Assembly (NCBI GenBank): GCA_937898155.1
Contig: CALEJO010000080.1
Location: forward strand, 1-6,962
DNA length: 6,962 nucleotides
Direction: 5' to 3'
Origin: an uncultured Clostridia bacterium
GTDB taxonomy: Bacteria; Bacillota; Clostridia; Oscillospirales; CAG-272
Numbering within the stretch: position 1 is the stretch's first letter; the number at the start of each line of letters is the position of its first letter. The translations under genes were made by a program, and so were the position numbers. Positions 1 through 6,770 of the stretch are shown piece after piece. The notes below the pieces were generated by a model. It was not told the DNA's origin and ran no database searches. It worked only from the letters and a program-made list of their open reading frames with translations.

Positions 1-9
1 ACACGGCTC

Positions 10-27
10 AAAGTTTGTGTAAACTTT
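10..27. repeat. Small inverted repeat (7-bp arms) at left edge
   Basis: The arms AAAGTTT (10-16) and AAACTTT (21-27) are separated by GTGT. It is AT-rich and lacks a GC-rich stem or a clear following T-tract, so it does not look like a strong terminator. It could be the tail of an upstream feature or an operator; nothing decides between these. Confidence 0.35.
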
Positions 28-50
28 AAGCCAAGTGCACAACGCGTTTC

Positions 51-147
51 TTTTGCCTCGCTTTTCTTTGCGAAAAGAAAAACTCGCCCCTCTCACCCTC
101 CGCCACGACTTGCATATAGTAAAGGTAGGCGGCTTGCCGCCGGACCA
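51..147. repeat. Non-coding leader with stacked inverted repeats; possible dispersed intergenic repeat
   Basis: Ahead of the DUF3343 gene lies a compact stretch with two hairpin-forming repeats. The first is TTTTCTTT (62-69) with AAAGAAAA (74-81). The second is GGCGGC (128-133) with GCCGCC (136-141). Between them is a C-rich strand (86-105) and a TATAGT hexamer (115-120), which could be a -10 box but has no convincing -35 at the right distance. The combination resembles intergenic repeat units that occur many times in Clostridia genomes. That is an impression from pattern only; one copy is present in this window. Confidence 0.35.
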
Positions 148-171
148 ACCTGCAAGAAAGGAAGAAAAATC

Positions 172-387
172 ATGGAAACGAGGGTGATCACATTTGCTTC
201 GCAGACCGCCGCATTCAAAGCACAACGCCTGCTCGGCAAAAACGGGATCGCGTCCAAGGTCGTCCGTCCGAATCCGGGCAGAACGCCGCACGGATGCTCG
301 TGGGGGCTGGAAATGAGTGTGTTTTCCGTCAGCACGGCAATTTATCTGATGAAAAACGCCGGACTGCCGTTCGGCGAAGTGATATAA
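172..387 (+). CDS. DUF3343 family putative sulfur/selenium carrier protein
   Basis: A 71-residue soluble protein matching the small DUF3343 family (annotated in Pfam as putative Se/S carrier protein-like). The N-terminal beta-alpha pattern fits: a strand at residues 4-9, a helix with FKAQRLLGKNGI (15-26), then the strand SKVVRPNPG (28-36). A Gly-Cys pair follows at 41-42, and Cys42 is the candidate carrier residue. The family is usually 70-90 residues, so this looks complete. The ATG is preceded by AAAGGAAG (157-164) with a 7-nt gap, which supports this start. It lies 9 nt upstream of a cysteine desulfurase gene in the same direction, and such pairs are commonly seen in Clostridia. The inferred role is to accept the persulfide (or selenium) made by the desulfurase and pass it on. 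No experimental function is established for the family as far as I know, and selD is not visible here. Confidence 0.8.
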   Translation: METRVITFASQTAAFKAQRLLGKNGIASKVVRPNPGRTPHGCSWGLEMSVFSVSTAIYLMKNAGLPFGEVI

Positions 388-396
388 GAGCCATCA

Positions 397-1536
397 ATGA
401 TCTATTTTGACAATGCCGCGACGACGTTTCCGAAGCCGCCGGAGGTCGTGCGGGCGATCAGCGCGTGTCTGCGAGAGCGCGGCGGCAACCCGGGGCGAAG
501 CGGACATCCGCTGGCGCTTGCCGCGGCGGAAGCGGTTTTCGACGTGCGTTGTCGGGTGTCGTCGTTTTTCGGCGGCACCAAACCCGAAAATGTCGTCTTC
601 ACGAAAAACACGACCGAGGCGCTGAATCTCGCCGTCGCCGGCATCGCGCGACGCGGCGCGCATTTGCTCATCTCCGACCTCGAACATAACAGCGTCCGCC
701 GGACGGTGATCGCGCTTTGCGAGCGCGTTGGCATGACGTTTGATACCGTTGGCGCGCTTTGTGACGACGACACGCTTCTTTCCCGCATCGAATCCGCGAT
801 CCGCCCCGACACGATCGCCGTCGTCATGACGCACGCCTCCAACGTCTGCCCACGCGTTCTGCCCATTCGGCGGATCGGCGCACTCTGCCGCGCGCATCGG
901 CTTCTCTATCTCGTGGACGCGGCACAGAGCGCCGGCATCGTCGATCTCGACGTCGGGCGTGACGGCATTTCGATTCTGTGCGCCCCGGGGCATAAAGGAC
1001 TCTACGGACCGCAGGGGAGCGGCTTTGCGCTGTTTGCCGACGATTTCGACTTTACCGCATTCGCGCCGTCGCAATTCGGCGGCAACGGAAAAAATTCCGC
1101 GGACGCGGATATGGGACGCGAGCCGCCCGAATCCTACGAGGCGGGCACCGTGGCGGTGCCAAACATCGTCGGGCTCGGCGCGGGGGTGTCGTTTGTGGAA
1201 AAGCGCGGAAGACAGGCGATCGAACGTCATGAGCAAACGCTTTACCGCGCGCTCCGCGACCGTCTTTTGCCAATGCCGCGGGTGCGGCTCTATCTACCGG
1301 AGATCCCCGAGGGATCCCTGCTCTTGCTCGGATTCGATGGCGTTTCTCCCACGGAGATCGCCGCCCGTCTCGGAGACTACGGCGTTTGCACGCGGGCGGG
1401 ACTTCATTGTGCACCGACGGCACACGCGGCGCTCGGCACGGGCGGTGACGCCCTGCGCGTCAGCTTCTCCGCGTTCAATACCCGTGCCGAAGTCGATCGT
1501 TTCGCCGATCTGCTCGGCCAAATGTTGTCATCATAA
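397..1536 (+). CDS. Cysteine desulfurase family protein, SufS-like (class V aminotransferase fold)
   Basis: A PLP-dependent enzyme of 379 residues, within the normal family length. It is expected to remove sulfur (or selenium from selenocysteine) from L-cysteine, giving alanine and an enzyme-bound persulfide. Motifs in order are: N-terminal FDNAATTFPKP (4-14); NTTEALN (71-77) in the PLP phosphate-binding region; His97 in EHNS, stacking on the cofactor; Asp174 and Gln177 in DAAQS; the Schiff-base Lys200 in GHKGLYGPQG; the catalytic Cys338 in RAGLHCAP; and the substrate carboxylate Arg354 in LRVSF. The RxGxHCA context is that of group II (SufS/CsdA) enzymes. The best subgroup match is TIGR01977-like, which is often next to DUF3343 genes and selenium genes in Clostridia. 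The start ATG lies 9 nt after the DUF3343 stop with only a weak AAGAG-like binding site, suggesting translational coupling. No suf or isc scaffold genes are visible, so a housekeeping FeS role is less likely than a dedicated transfer role. Confidence 0.92.
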   Translation: MIYFDNAATTFPKPPEVVRAISACLRERGGNPGRSGHPLALAAAEAVFDVRCRVSSFFGGTKPENVVFTKNTTEALNLAVAGIARRGAHLLISDLEHNSVRRTVIALCERVGMTFDTVGALCDDDTLLSRIESAIRPDTIAVVMTHASNVCPRVLPIRRIGALCRAHRLLYLVDAAQSAGIVDLDVGRDGISILCAPGHKGLYGPQGSGFALFADDFDFTAFAPSQFGGNGKNSADADMGREPPESYEAGTVAVPNIVGLGAGVSFVEKRGRQAIERHEQTLYRALRDRLLPMPRVRLYLPEIPEGSLLLLGFDGVSPTEIAARLGDYGVCTRAGLHCAPTAHAALGTGGDALRVSFSAFNTRAEVDRFADLLGQMLSS

Positions 1537-1569
1537 AAAAGAGCAACGCCGTCGGCGTTGCTCTTTTTT
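1535..1569. terminator. Bidirectional intrinsic terminator between convergent units
   Basis: A perfect 10-bp GC-rich stem (GAGCAACGCC at 1541-1550, GGCGTTGCTC at 1554-1563) with a GTC loop. It is flanked by A6 at 1535-1540 and T6 at 1564-1569, so it works on both strands. The A-run overlaps the desulfurase stop codon (1534-1536), and the minus-strand operon ends at 1580. It therefore ends both convergent transcripts. Confidence 0.93.
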
Positions 1570-1579
1570 GCACACAAGT

Positions 1580-3028
1580 TCAGTTTTCTTCTGTCAACAA
1601 ATTGCTGTAAATGCCCCAGAAATAGTTGTTTTTGTAATCGGAAAGCGCGCCGTTCGGCACGTAAACACGGCATTTTGACGACGTTCCGACGAACGCTTCG
1701 CCGGACATGCTGTTGACGATGCAGTTGTCGGGATTCGACGACGCCATATGGATCTTCGTCAGATTCCCCGCACCCTCGAACGTGCCGTCATGGATCTGCG
1801 AAATGTTCTCCGTGACGAAGAGCTCCGTCAGGTTTCCGCAGTCCGCAAACGTGCCGCTTGTCAGCATGACGACCTTTTTGCCGTCAAACGCTTTCGGCGT
1901 TGTCAGAACGGTCTGCGTCTTGCCGAGATCGCTGACACCGACGATCTCCACGCCCGTGTCTTTCACGTCGTAGAGGAAATAGACTTCGTTCTCGTCGTAT
2001 TCATATTCCTCGGGCTCGTCAGGCGTTTCGGGGATTTCCGGCACGGCGGGCACATCGATCTTCACCTCGATCTCCTCCGGCAAAATCGCCGCGAGGTCGA
2101 GCGCCAAACGGCGGGTATGGACCACCGCGCCGGCGCTGTTCAGATGGAAGTTCGAGTCGTAGAAATAGCCCGAGCGATAGAGATAGCTATTCGGCTCACC
2201 GAGAAGCTCGCAGTCGAAGTTCTCGCGGAGCGCCGCGACATAATCGTCGAGCGTCTCCATCGTCGTATCGGGATCGAGCGCGTCCTCATTCATCGGGCAA
2301 AAGCCGAGATAGACGGTCGCGCCTTTCTTTTTCGCGTAGCGGACATAGTCGTTCACGTATTCGATAAATTCTTCATCAAAGATCGCGGGATCGAAGCGGA
2401 GCGTCATGCTCGCGTCATAGCCGCCGACCATCACGTTATAATCCTTCGTGCGGTTATGGCGGATGAAGCCGAACTCGTCGAACGACGACGCGTTATAAAT
2501 GCCCTCGGGATCGAGGTCTGTCTTTTGCAGGAAGAATTTTGTCTTACCGGCGGCGAATTTCCAGAACGCGCCGAGCATCGCGGGCGCGTCGTCCCCATTC
2601 AGGTAGCGAAGCAAACCGAAATGTCCGTCGATCGCCTGCCACATGGACTCGGCGTTAAAATACATCGACCACGTCTGCGTGTTCAGCTCGGGCGCGATCA
2701 CGACGATGTCGCCTTCGCCGAGGTTTGCCTTGGAATAATCGAGCATCGTCTTCGTGCCGAGCGTCGCGTAAAGCCCGAAGTTCACAACGGGCATTCCGAG
2801 CGTTTCGCCGAGGAGCTTCGCGTCCACGCCGAACGCCACGGAGCTGCCGCCGACGACGATGAGTTTCGGTTCTTTCGTCTCTTTCAGCCGCGCGACCATA
2901 TCGTCAAATTCGCCCGTGAACGCCTTTTCGTATTGCGCGGGAAGCAGAAATCCCGCCGCCGCGACCACGGAAACGGTAAGGAGAAGCAAAAGAACGATGG
3001 AGAGGAAACGGAGCCATGATTGTTTCAT
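1580..3028 (-). CDS. Membrane-anchored SGNH-hydrolase-like protein with C-terminal BspA-type leucine-rich repeats
   Basis: A 482-residue exported protein. Residues 7-29 form one hydrophobic segment (signal anchor or uncleaved signal peptide; no lipobox). Residues 54-318 look like an SGNH/GDSL domain of the AlgJ/AlgX/DltD-like sort: block I VVGGSSVAFG (58-67) with Ser62 the likely nucleophile, VVNFG (81-85), GDIVVIAPELN (106-116), and block V DSNFHLNSAG with Asp291 and His295. A Pro/Glu/Tyr-rich acidic linker (about 328-349) leads to a BspA-type leucine-rich segment (about 373-482), with the typical GTFADCGNLTEL and GTFEGAGNLTKI units. It follows the MBOAT gene by 15 nt; its ribosome binding site GGGGGTG adjoins that gene's stop codon, so co-translation is likely. 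The inferred role is to transfer acyl groups delivered by the MBOAT protein onto a cell-wall or capsule polymer. A deacylase role is also possible, and neither substrate nor polymer can be told from sequence. Confidence 0.85.
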   Translation of the reverse strand: MKQSWLRFLSIVLLLLLTVSVVAAAGFLLPAQYEKAFTGEFDDMVARLKETKEPKLIVVGGSSVAFGVDAKLLGETLGMPVVNFGLYATLGTKTMLDYSKANLGEGDIVVIAPELNTQTWSMYFNAESMWQAIDGHFGLLRYLNGDDAPAMLGAFWKFAAGKTKFFLQKTDLDPEGIYNASSFDEFGFIRHNRTKDYNVMVGGYDASMTLRFDPAIFDEEFIEYVNDYVRYAKKKGATVYLGFCPMNEDALDPDTTMETLDDYVAALRENFDCELLGEPNSYLYRSGYFYDSNFHLNSAGAVVHTRRLALDLAAILPEEIEVKIDVPAVPEIPETPDEPEEYEYDENEVYFLYDVKDTGVEIVGVSDLGKTQTVLTTPKAFDGKKVVMLTSGTFADCGNLTELFVTENISQIHDGTFEGAGNLTKIHMASSNPDNCIVNSMSGEAFVGTSSKCRVYVPNGALSDYKNNYFWGIYSNLLTEEN

Positions 3029-3043
3029 TCTGACCGCACCCCC

Positions 3044-4501
3044 TTAAAATTGGAAATAGATGAACGCCGAAGCGCCGCCGACCGAGAGAAGCAGGCACCA
3101 CGCCGCCGTCACCGCGAGCGCAAGGAGCGCGACGGTGAACTGACGGGACGCCGTTCCGTTTTCACAGAGTGCTTCATCGGATGTCACGCGATCGAGCATC
3201 GACATACACAGAATGGCGAGTCCCATGACGAGCGCCGCCGTGACGGTGATGCCCATCGAGGAAAGCGTCGCAGAGATGCATCCCGGCTCCCACGCCGTGA
3301 AGAGCTTGCCGATCAGGAGCCACAGGTCTGCCGTGCTGTTGGCGCGGAAGAAGATCCACGCGAAGCAGACGAGAACGAACGTGACAAAACGCTGATACAG
3401 ATGGAAGCCCGCGGAATCCATATTGATTTTCAGCTTTTCGCAAAGCTTCTTTCGCCACGGCTTTGTGATCGCGCCGACGATCTGATAGACGCCGTGAAGC
3501 ACGCCCCACAAAACGAACGTCCAGCTCGCGCCATGCCAAAGGCCGCTGACGAGGAAGACAACGAAAATATTGAAGAAATGCCGCGGCTTGCTGCAACGGT
3601 TGCCGCCGAGCGGTATGTAAAGATAATCCTTGAACCAGCTCGAAAGACTGATATGCCAGCGCGCCCAGAATTCCTTGATGCTGCGAGCGCGATACGGGCG
3701 ATCAAAGTTCTGCATCAGCCGAATGCCCATGATGCGCGCGCATCCGATCGCGATATCGGTATAGCCGGAAAAATCGCAGAAGATCTGCACCGCGAACAGC
3801 ACCGAGCCGAGGATAATACCGAAGCCCGTCGCGTTCGCCGCGTCGTTGAAAACGGCGTTGACGGATTCCGCGATGATGTCCGCGACGACGATCTTCTTGA
3901 AAAAGCCGATCGCCATTTTTTGCAGACCGAGAAACGCGTTTTTCGCTTCGAGCTTATGTTCCGCTTTCAGTTGCGGGAGCAGATTTTCGGGGCGCTCGAT
4001 CGGACCCGCGACGAGTTGCGGGAAGAACGAAACGAAAAGCGCATACCACCCGAAATGGCGCTCCGCCGGAATCGCGCCGCGATATACGTCGATGACGTAG
4101 GAAAGCGTCTGGAACGTATAGAACGAGATGCCGACCGGCAAAATCAGTTCGAGCGCAAAATCCTTTGCTTCCCCGCCGAAGAGGTTATAGATCGAGATCG
4201 CCGAATTGGCGAGGAAATTGAAATATTTGAAGAAAAACAGCACGCCGAGCGAGGTGACAAGCGTCGCCCACAGCCAAAACCGACGCACGCGTTTGTTCTC
4301 GCTTTTTTCGATCAGGATCGCGCTGACGTAAGATACCGCCGTCGTAAACAGGATGAGAAAGATCAGCTTCGGATTCCAGATCATATAGAAGAAATAGCTC
4401 GCCGCCAAAAGAAGCGGCCATTTGCATTTCTTCGGAAGCATGAAATAGAGAAGCAGAACAATCGGATAGAACAATAAAAATTCAGCCGAATTGAAGATCA
4501 T
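3044..4501 (-). CDS. MBOAT family O-acyltransferase (AlgI-like)
   Basis: A 485-residue polytopic membrane protein with about ten hydrophobic segments, of normal length for AlgI/DltB/PatA-type enzymes. These move an acyl group, usually acetyl, across the membrane for O-acylation of a surface polymer. Family marks are clear: N-terminal MIFNSAEFLLFYP; LPVGISFYTFQTLSYVIDVYRG (121-142); FPQLVAGPIERPENLLPQ (160-177); FCDFSGYTDIAIG (241-253); FWARWHISLSSWF (278-290); and SGLWHGASWTFVLWG (319-333), containing the invariant His323. His283 lies in RWHIS, and the C-terminus ends in IYFQF as many relatives do. A longer reading to 4594 is possible, but its 31 extra residues are charged and unlike the family. 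The chosen ATG has GGGAGG (4515-4510) with an 8-nt gap and makes an ATGA overlap with the upstream gene's stop. It sits between two secreted SGNH-like proteins, matching acylation operons. The symbol algI is not assigned because the polymer is unknown. Confidence 0.97.
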   Translation of the reverse strand: MIFNSAEFLLFYPIVLLLYFMLPKKCKWPLLLAASYFFYMIWNPKLIFLILFTTAVSYVSAILIEKSENKRVRRFWLWATLVTSLGVLFFFKYFNFLANSAISIYNLFGGEAKDFALELILPVGISFYTFQTLSYVIDVYRGAIPAERHFGWYALFVSFFPQLVAGPIERPENLLPQLKAEHKLEAKNAFLGLQKMAIGFFKKIVVADIIAESVNAVFNDAANATGFGIILGSVLFAVQIFCDFSGYTDIAIGCARIMGIRLMQNFDRPYRARSIKEFWARWHISLSSWFKDYLYIPLGGNRCSKPRHFFNIFVVFLVSGLWHGASWTFVLWGVLHGVYQIVGAITKPWRKKLCEKLKINMDSAGFHLYQRFVTFVLVCFAWIFFRANSTADLWLLIGKLFTAWEPGCISATLSSMGITVTAALVMGLAILCMSMLDRVTSDEALCENGTASRQFTVALLALAVTAAWCLLLSVGGASAFIYFQF

Positions 4502-4755
4502 TTCGTGCGCCTCCCTTCCCAAAGGATCAGAGCGATGCGAACGGTCAGCACGCCAAGCACAAATAAAAGCGCGTCGGCGAGCGTCGCCTGCCAAACGAGC
4601 AGAAGCGCCGTCCCCGCGGCACAGCCGACCGCCGTCAGGATCAGAAACGTCTTTTTATAGGGGAGCTTATATTCGAGAAAGCTCAATATGGCGATTCCGA
4701 CGATCAGCAGAGCCAACCACGGAGAAGACAAAATCAAATTATCCGCGCCAAACAT
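4498..4755 (-). CDS. Small hypothetical membrane protein, translationally coupled to the MBOAT gene
   Basis: An 85-residue protein of unknown family with three predicted membrane segments (about residues 9-25, 34-53 and 55-74, numbering from the ATG). It ends in a basic tail (EGRRTK), which suggests a cytoplasmic C-terminus. The ATG at 4755 has GGAGG 12 nt upstream. A TTG at 4764 would add three residues but lies only 3 nt from the binding site, so the ATG is preferred. Its TGA stop overlaps the MBOAT start by 4 nt (ATGA), a strong sign that the two are made together in fixed ratio. It is likely an accessory subunit or assembly partner of the acyltransferase, a position-based inference comparable to the small membrane protein DltX in dlt operons, though no DltX motif is evident. 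Confidence 0.72.
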   Translation of the reverse strand: MFGADNLILSSPWLALLIVGIAILSFLEYKLPYKKTFLILTAVGCAAGTALLLVWQATLADALLFVLGVLTVRIALILWEGRRTK

Positions 4756-4783
4756 AGCGGGCAAATCCCTCCTTTTTCAAAAG

Positions 4784-4813
4784 AAAGCGCCGACCGAGCC
4801 CGGTCGGCGCTTT
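4784..4813 (-). terminator. Hairpin terminator inside the operon, after the lipoprotein gene
   Basis: A perfect 10-bp stem (GCGCCGACCG at 4787-4796, CGGTCGGCGC at 4801-4810) with a 4-nt loop and AAA/TTT flanks. On the minus strand it is followed by TTTCTTTTG, a T-tract broken by one C, so termination may be incomplete. It lies 18 nt past the lipoprotein stop. No promoter is visible in the 76-nt gap to the next gene, so the three downstream genes probably depend on read-through or on a promoter hidden in the lipoprotein coding sequence. Confidence 0.85.
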
Positions 4814-4831
4814 GCGGTTTCTTGATGGGGT

Positions 4832-6718
4832 TCAGGAAATCTTTCCCTCTTTGCGAAGCTGTTCCACAAGGTCCTTTGCCACGTGTTCGCTACGGACCGT
4901 CTGCCCTTCGCGCGTCATATGCCATTTCGAGTCATGGAAGAGGTCGTTATCATACATGCAATCTTTATAGTTGGAGATGGAGATGATGCCGAGGTCTTCA
5001 AACATATCTTCATATTCTCCCATTTCCTTTTCGGAGACGTTGAGCATACCGGACGCCTGCATCGCGGCAAAGGAGAAATAGACCTGCGCGCCCTTGCTCT
5101 GCACGTTCTTGACAAAGCCCTCGATGTTCGGTCCAACCGATCTGAGGCTCACGTCAAATTCGCCGTCGTAATAATACTGCTTGCCCTGCGTCTTGTTGGG
5201 GGCGTCGTTATCACCATAAAGCGTTGTTTGCAGGTTTGCCGAATCGGCGGGCAGGAACTTGCCCGTGCTCATTTCCGACAGGAACGAGGAGAAGTTGGAA
5301 AGGATGTTATTATAAATCGTGAAATCATCGACGTATTCCAGGAATCCGTAATCGGGCTGCATGAACGCCCAGAAACGGTTGCCGATGCTGTTGCTGCCGA
5401 GCGTATAAGAACCGGGCTCCGGCGACCAGAGCAGGATGTCGTCCTCACCGACGAACTCTTCCGCAATGTCGAAATAGATGAGCGAGGTGACGTTTGCGTT
5501 CTCGCCGTAATTGACGATCACGTATTCGCCGTTCAGCGCTTCGTCGATCACCGCGCTGTCATAGCCGTAGTAAGAGCCGGAGCCGCCGAACATTACGATC
5601 TTCTTTTTGTCTTTTGCCCACATCAGGCGGTCGAGCTTGATGGCGCCGTATTTTGCCCAGAAGTCATAGGTGCCTCTCGTGCCGCAGATGCGGAGCTGCG
5701 TCAGCGCGTGGCATCCCTGGAAGCAGTCGTCGCCGAACCGGACACCCTTATCGAAAATGACGAGCATTTCAAGGTTATTGCACGCCTGGAACGCGCCGAC
5801 GTCGATCGACGTGATGTTCGTGCCGATCACGACGCGCTTCATCGACGCGTTTTTGAACGCGCCGGCGGCGATACCGTTCACCTTGGAGCCGCCGATCTTC
5901 GCGGGGATCACGACATTTTCTTCGTCACCGGTATAGCCCGTGATCTTGCCGCCACTGACCGTGAAGCAGGACTCATCGGTCATCTTCTCCCACACGCAGT
6001 AAAGGTCAAGCACCGCTTTTCCCTCGGCGTCGATGCTGTTGCCGAGATATGCGACCTTGCCCGTGCCGTCCGGCTCGGTGCTGTAAGACGTCAGCATGTA
6101 GCCGTCGCGGAGGAACGAGCCGTTCTCAATCAGCGTTTTCGGATTATGATAGAATGTCAGCGCGAACGTCGTTTCAAACGCGTCGCCGCCCGTCTTCGAG
6201 GCACCGCCGTTCGGATGATAAATCACCGTCATGGAAGTGTTGACGAAAACCGTGGTGGGCTCGGAAACGGTGATCGTATAGGTCAGATCGGTGCTTGCCG
6301 CATTGGCCTTGCCGTTGACAAGTGCGTCGCTGAGCGTCCAGCCGTCAAAGAGAAAGCCGTCTTTCATCTTGACCGTCATCGAGACTTCCTGCTTCGAGCC
6401 GAGTCCCTGTTTGACTTCGGTTTCCACCGTGCAGGTCATTTCGTTATAGCGAAGCGTCACATAGTCGCCGACCGAAACGCTCTGATGGTCGGTTTCTTCC
6501 TCGACGGGCGTCGGCGGAACGATCGGCTCTTCCGTCGTCGTTTCGACGGGAGTCGTCACTTCGGTGGTCTCCGAAGAAGCAGTCGTGCCTTCGGGAGCCG
6601 TCGTCTCCGCGGGCGTCGTACCGGCGGGCGTGGTCTCTGCGGGTGTTTCTCCGCAGGCGACGATGCCGATGCACAGAATCGTCACGAGCAGGAGCGCAAG
6701 TATCCGTTTGAAATTCAT
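4832..6718 (-). CDS. Multidomain lipoprotein: Thr/Glu-rich stalk, Listeria-Bacteroides repeat, BspA-type leucine-rich repeats, C-terminal SGNH-like domain
   Basis: A 628-residue surface lipoprotein. Residues 1-21 are a lipoprotein signal peptide ending in the lipobox IVAC, with Cys22 the lipidated residue. Residues 24-65 are a low-complexity Thr/Glu/Pro stalk. About 81-160 resemble a bacterial repeat domain (GFLFDGWTL). About 163-244 are an InlB-type (Listeria-Bacteroides, Flg_new) repeat from VIYHPNGGA to LYCVWE. About 256-345 are BspA-type leucine-rich repeats (AGAFKNASMKRVVIG, GAFQACNNLEMLVI). About 372-622 are an SGNH-like domain: FGGSGSYYG (377-385) with Ser380, VIVNYG (400-405), DDILLWSPE (426-434), KGAQVYFSF (542-550) and HDSKWHMTREG with Asp596 and His600. 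The chosen ATG has AGGAGG with a 5-nt gap; a reading to 6907 adds residues encoded by the promoter and is rejected. As first gene of the operon, it probably binds or acylates the wall polymer at the outer membrane face. The SGNH domain is weaker in motif than its operon partner, so its catalytic activity is uncertain. Confidence 0.88.
   Translation of the reverse strand: MNFKRILALLLVTILCIGIVACGETPAETTPAGTTPAETTAPEGTTASSETTEVTTPVETTTEEPIVPPTPVEEETDHQSVSVGDYVTLRYNEMTCTVETEVKQGLGSKQEVSMTVKMKDGFLFDGWTLSDALVNGKANAASTDLTYTITVSEPTTVFVNTSMTVIYHPNGGASKTGGDAFETTFALTFYHNPKTLIENGSFLRDGYMLTSYSTEPDGTGKVAYLGNSIDAEGKAVLDLYCVWEKMTDESCFTVSGGKITGYTGDEENVVIPAKIGGSKVNGIAAGAFKNASMKRVVIGTNITSIDVGAFQACNNLEMLVIFDKGVRFGDDCFQGCHALTQLRICGTRGTYDFWAKYGAIKLDRLMWAKDKKKIVMFGGSGSYYGYDSAVIDEALNGEYVIVNYGENANVTSLIYFDIAEEFVGEDDILLWSPEPGSYTLGSNSIGNRFWAFMQPDYGFLEYVDDFTIYNNILSNFSSFLSEMSTGKFLPADSANLQTTLYGDNDAPNKTQGKQYYYDGEFDVSLRSVGPNIEGFVKNVQSKGAQVYFSFAAMQASGMLNVSEKEMGEYEDMFEDLGIISISNYKDCMYDNDLFHDSKWHMTREGQTVRSEHVAKDLVEQLRKEGKIS
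6524..6649 (-). repeat. Low-complexity Thr/Glu/Pro-coding repeat (lipoprotein stalk)
   Basis: Codes for imperfect PAETT, PAGTT and EVTT units right after the lipidated cysteine (residues 24-65). Such stalks hold surface lipoprotein domains away from the membrane and, being repetitive, may vary in length between strains. Confidence 0.8.
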
Positions 6719-6730
6719 GGTTTCCTCCTT
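6719..6730 (-). promoter_or_regulatory. Ribosome binding site of the lipoprotein gene
   Basis: On the minus strand the sequence reads AAGGAGGAAACC directly before ATG, a full anti-16S match with a 5-nt gap. It fixes the start at 6718 over the longer in-frame reading. Confidence 0.92.
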
Positions 6731-6770
6731 GGTAACGGGCCGATGAAAGTCGGCTGTTTTAACATTGAAT

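Noticed and set aside
33..42. AAGTGCACAA near the left edge resembling the palindrome AAGTGCAACACTT at the right edge, as paired ends of one element
   Set aside because: The match is only 7-8 nt before it diverges, the orientation is not inverted, and the sequence between holds ordinary chromosomal genes.
394..1236. Open frame on the minus strand opposite the cysteine desulfurase
   Set aside because: Arg/Asp/His-rich shadow with no domain, and the plus strand carries every catalytic motif of a desulfurase.
1748..3019. Long open frame on the plus strand opposite the SGNH-repeat gene
   Set aside because: Charged, Val/Arg/Glu-rich composition without any recognisable domain; it is the antisense shadow of a well-supported gene.
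3020..4477. Long open frame on the plus strand opposite the MBOAT gene
   Set aside because: Its product is dominated by Arg, Glu, Asp and Lys, the usual result of reading the antisense of a hydrophobic membrane protein in a GC-rich genome. It has no ribosome binding site, and the opposite strand has clear family motifs.
4502..4594. N-terminal extension of the MBOAT protein to 4594
   Set aside because: The 31 extra residues are charged, lie inside the upstream gene and have no ribosome binding site; the ATG at 4501 has one and starts with the typical family sequence.
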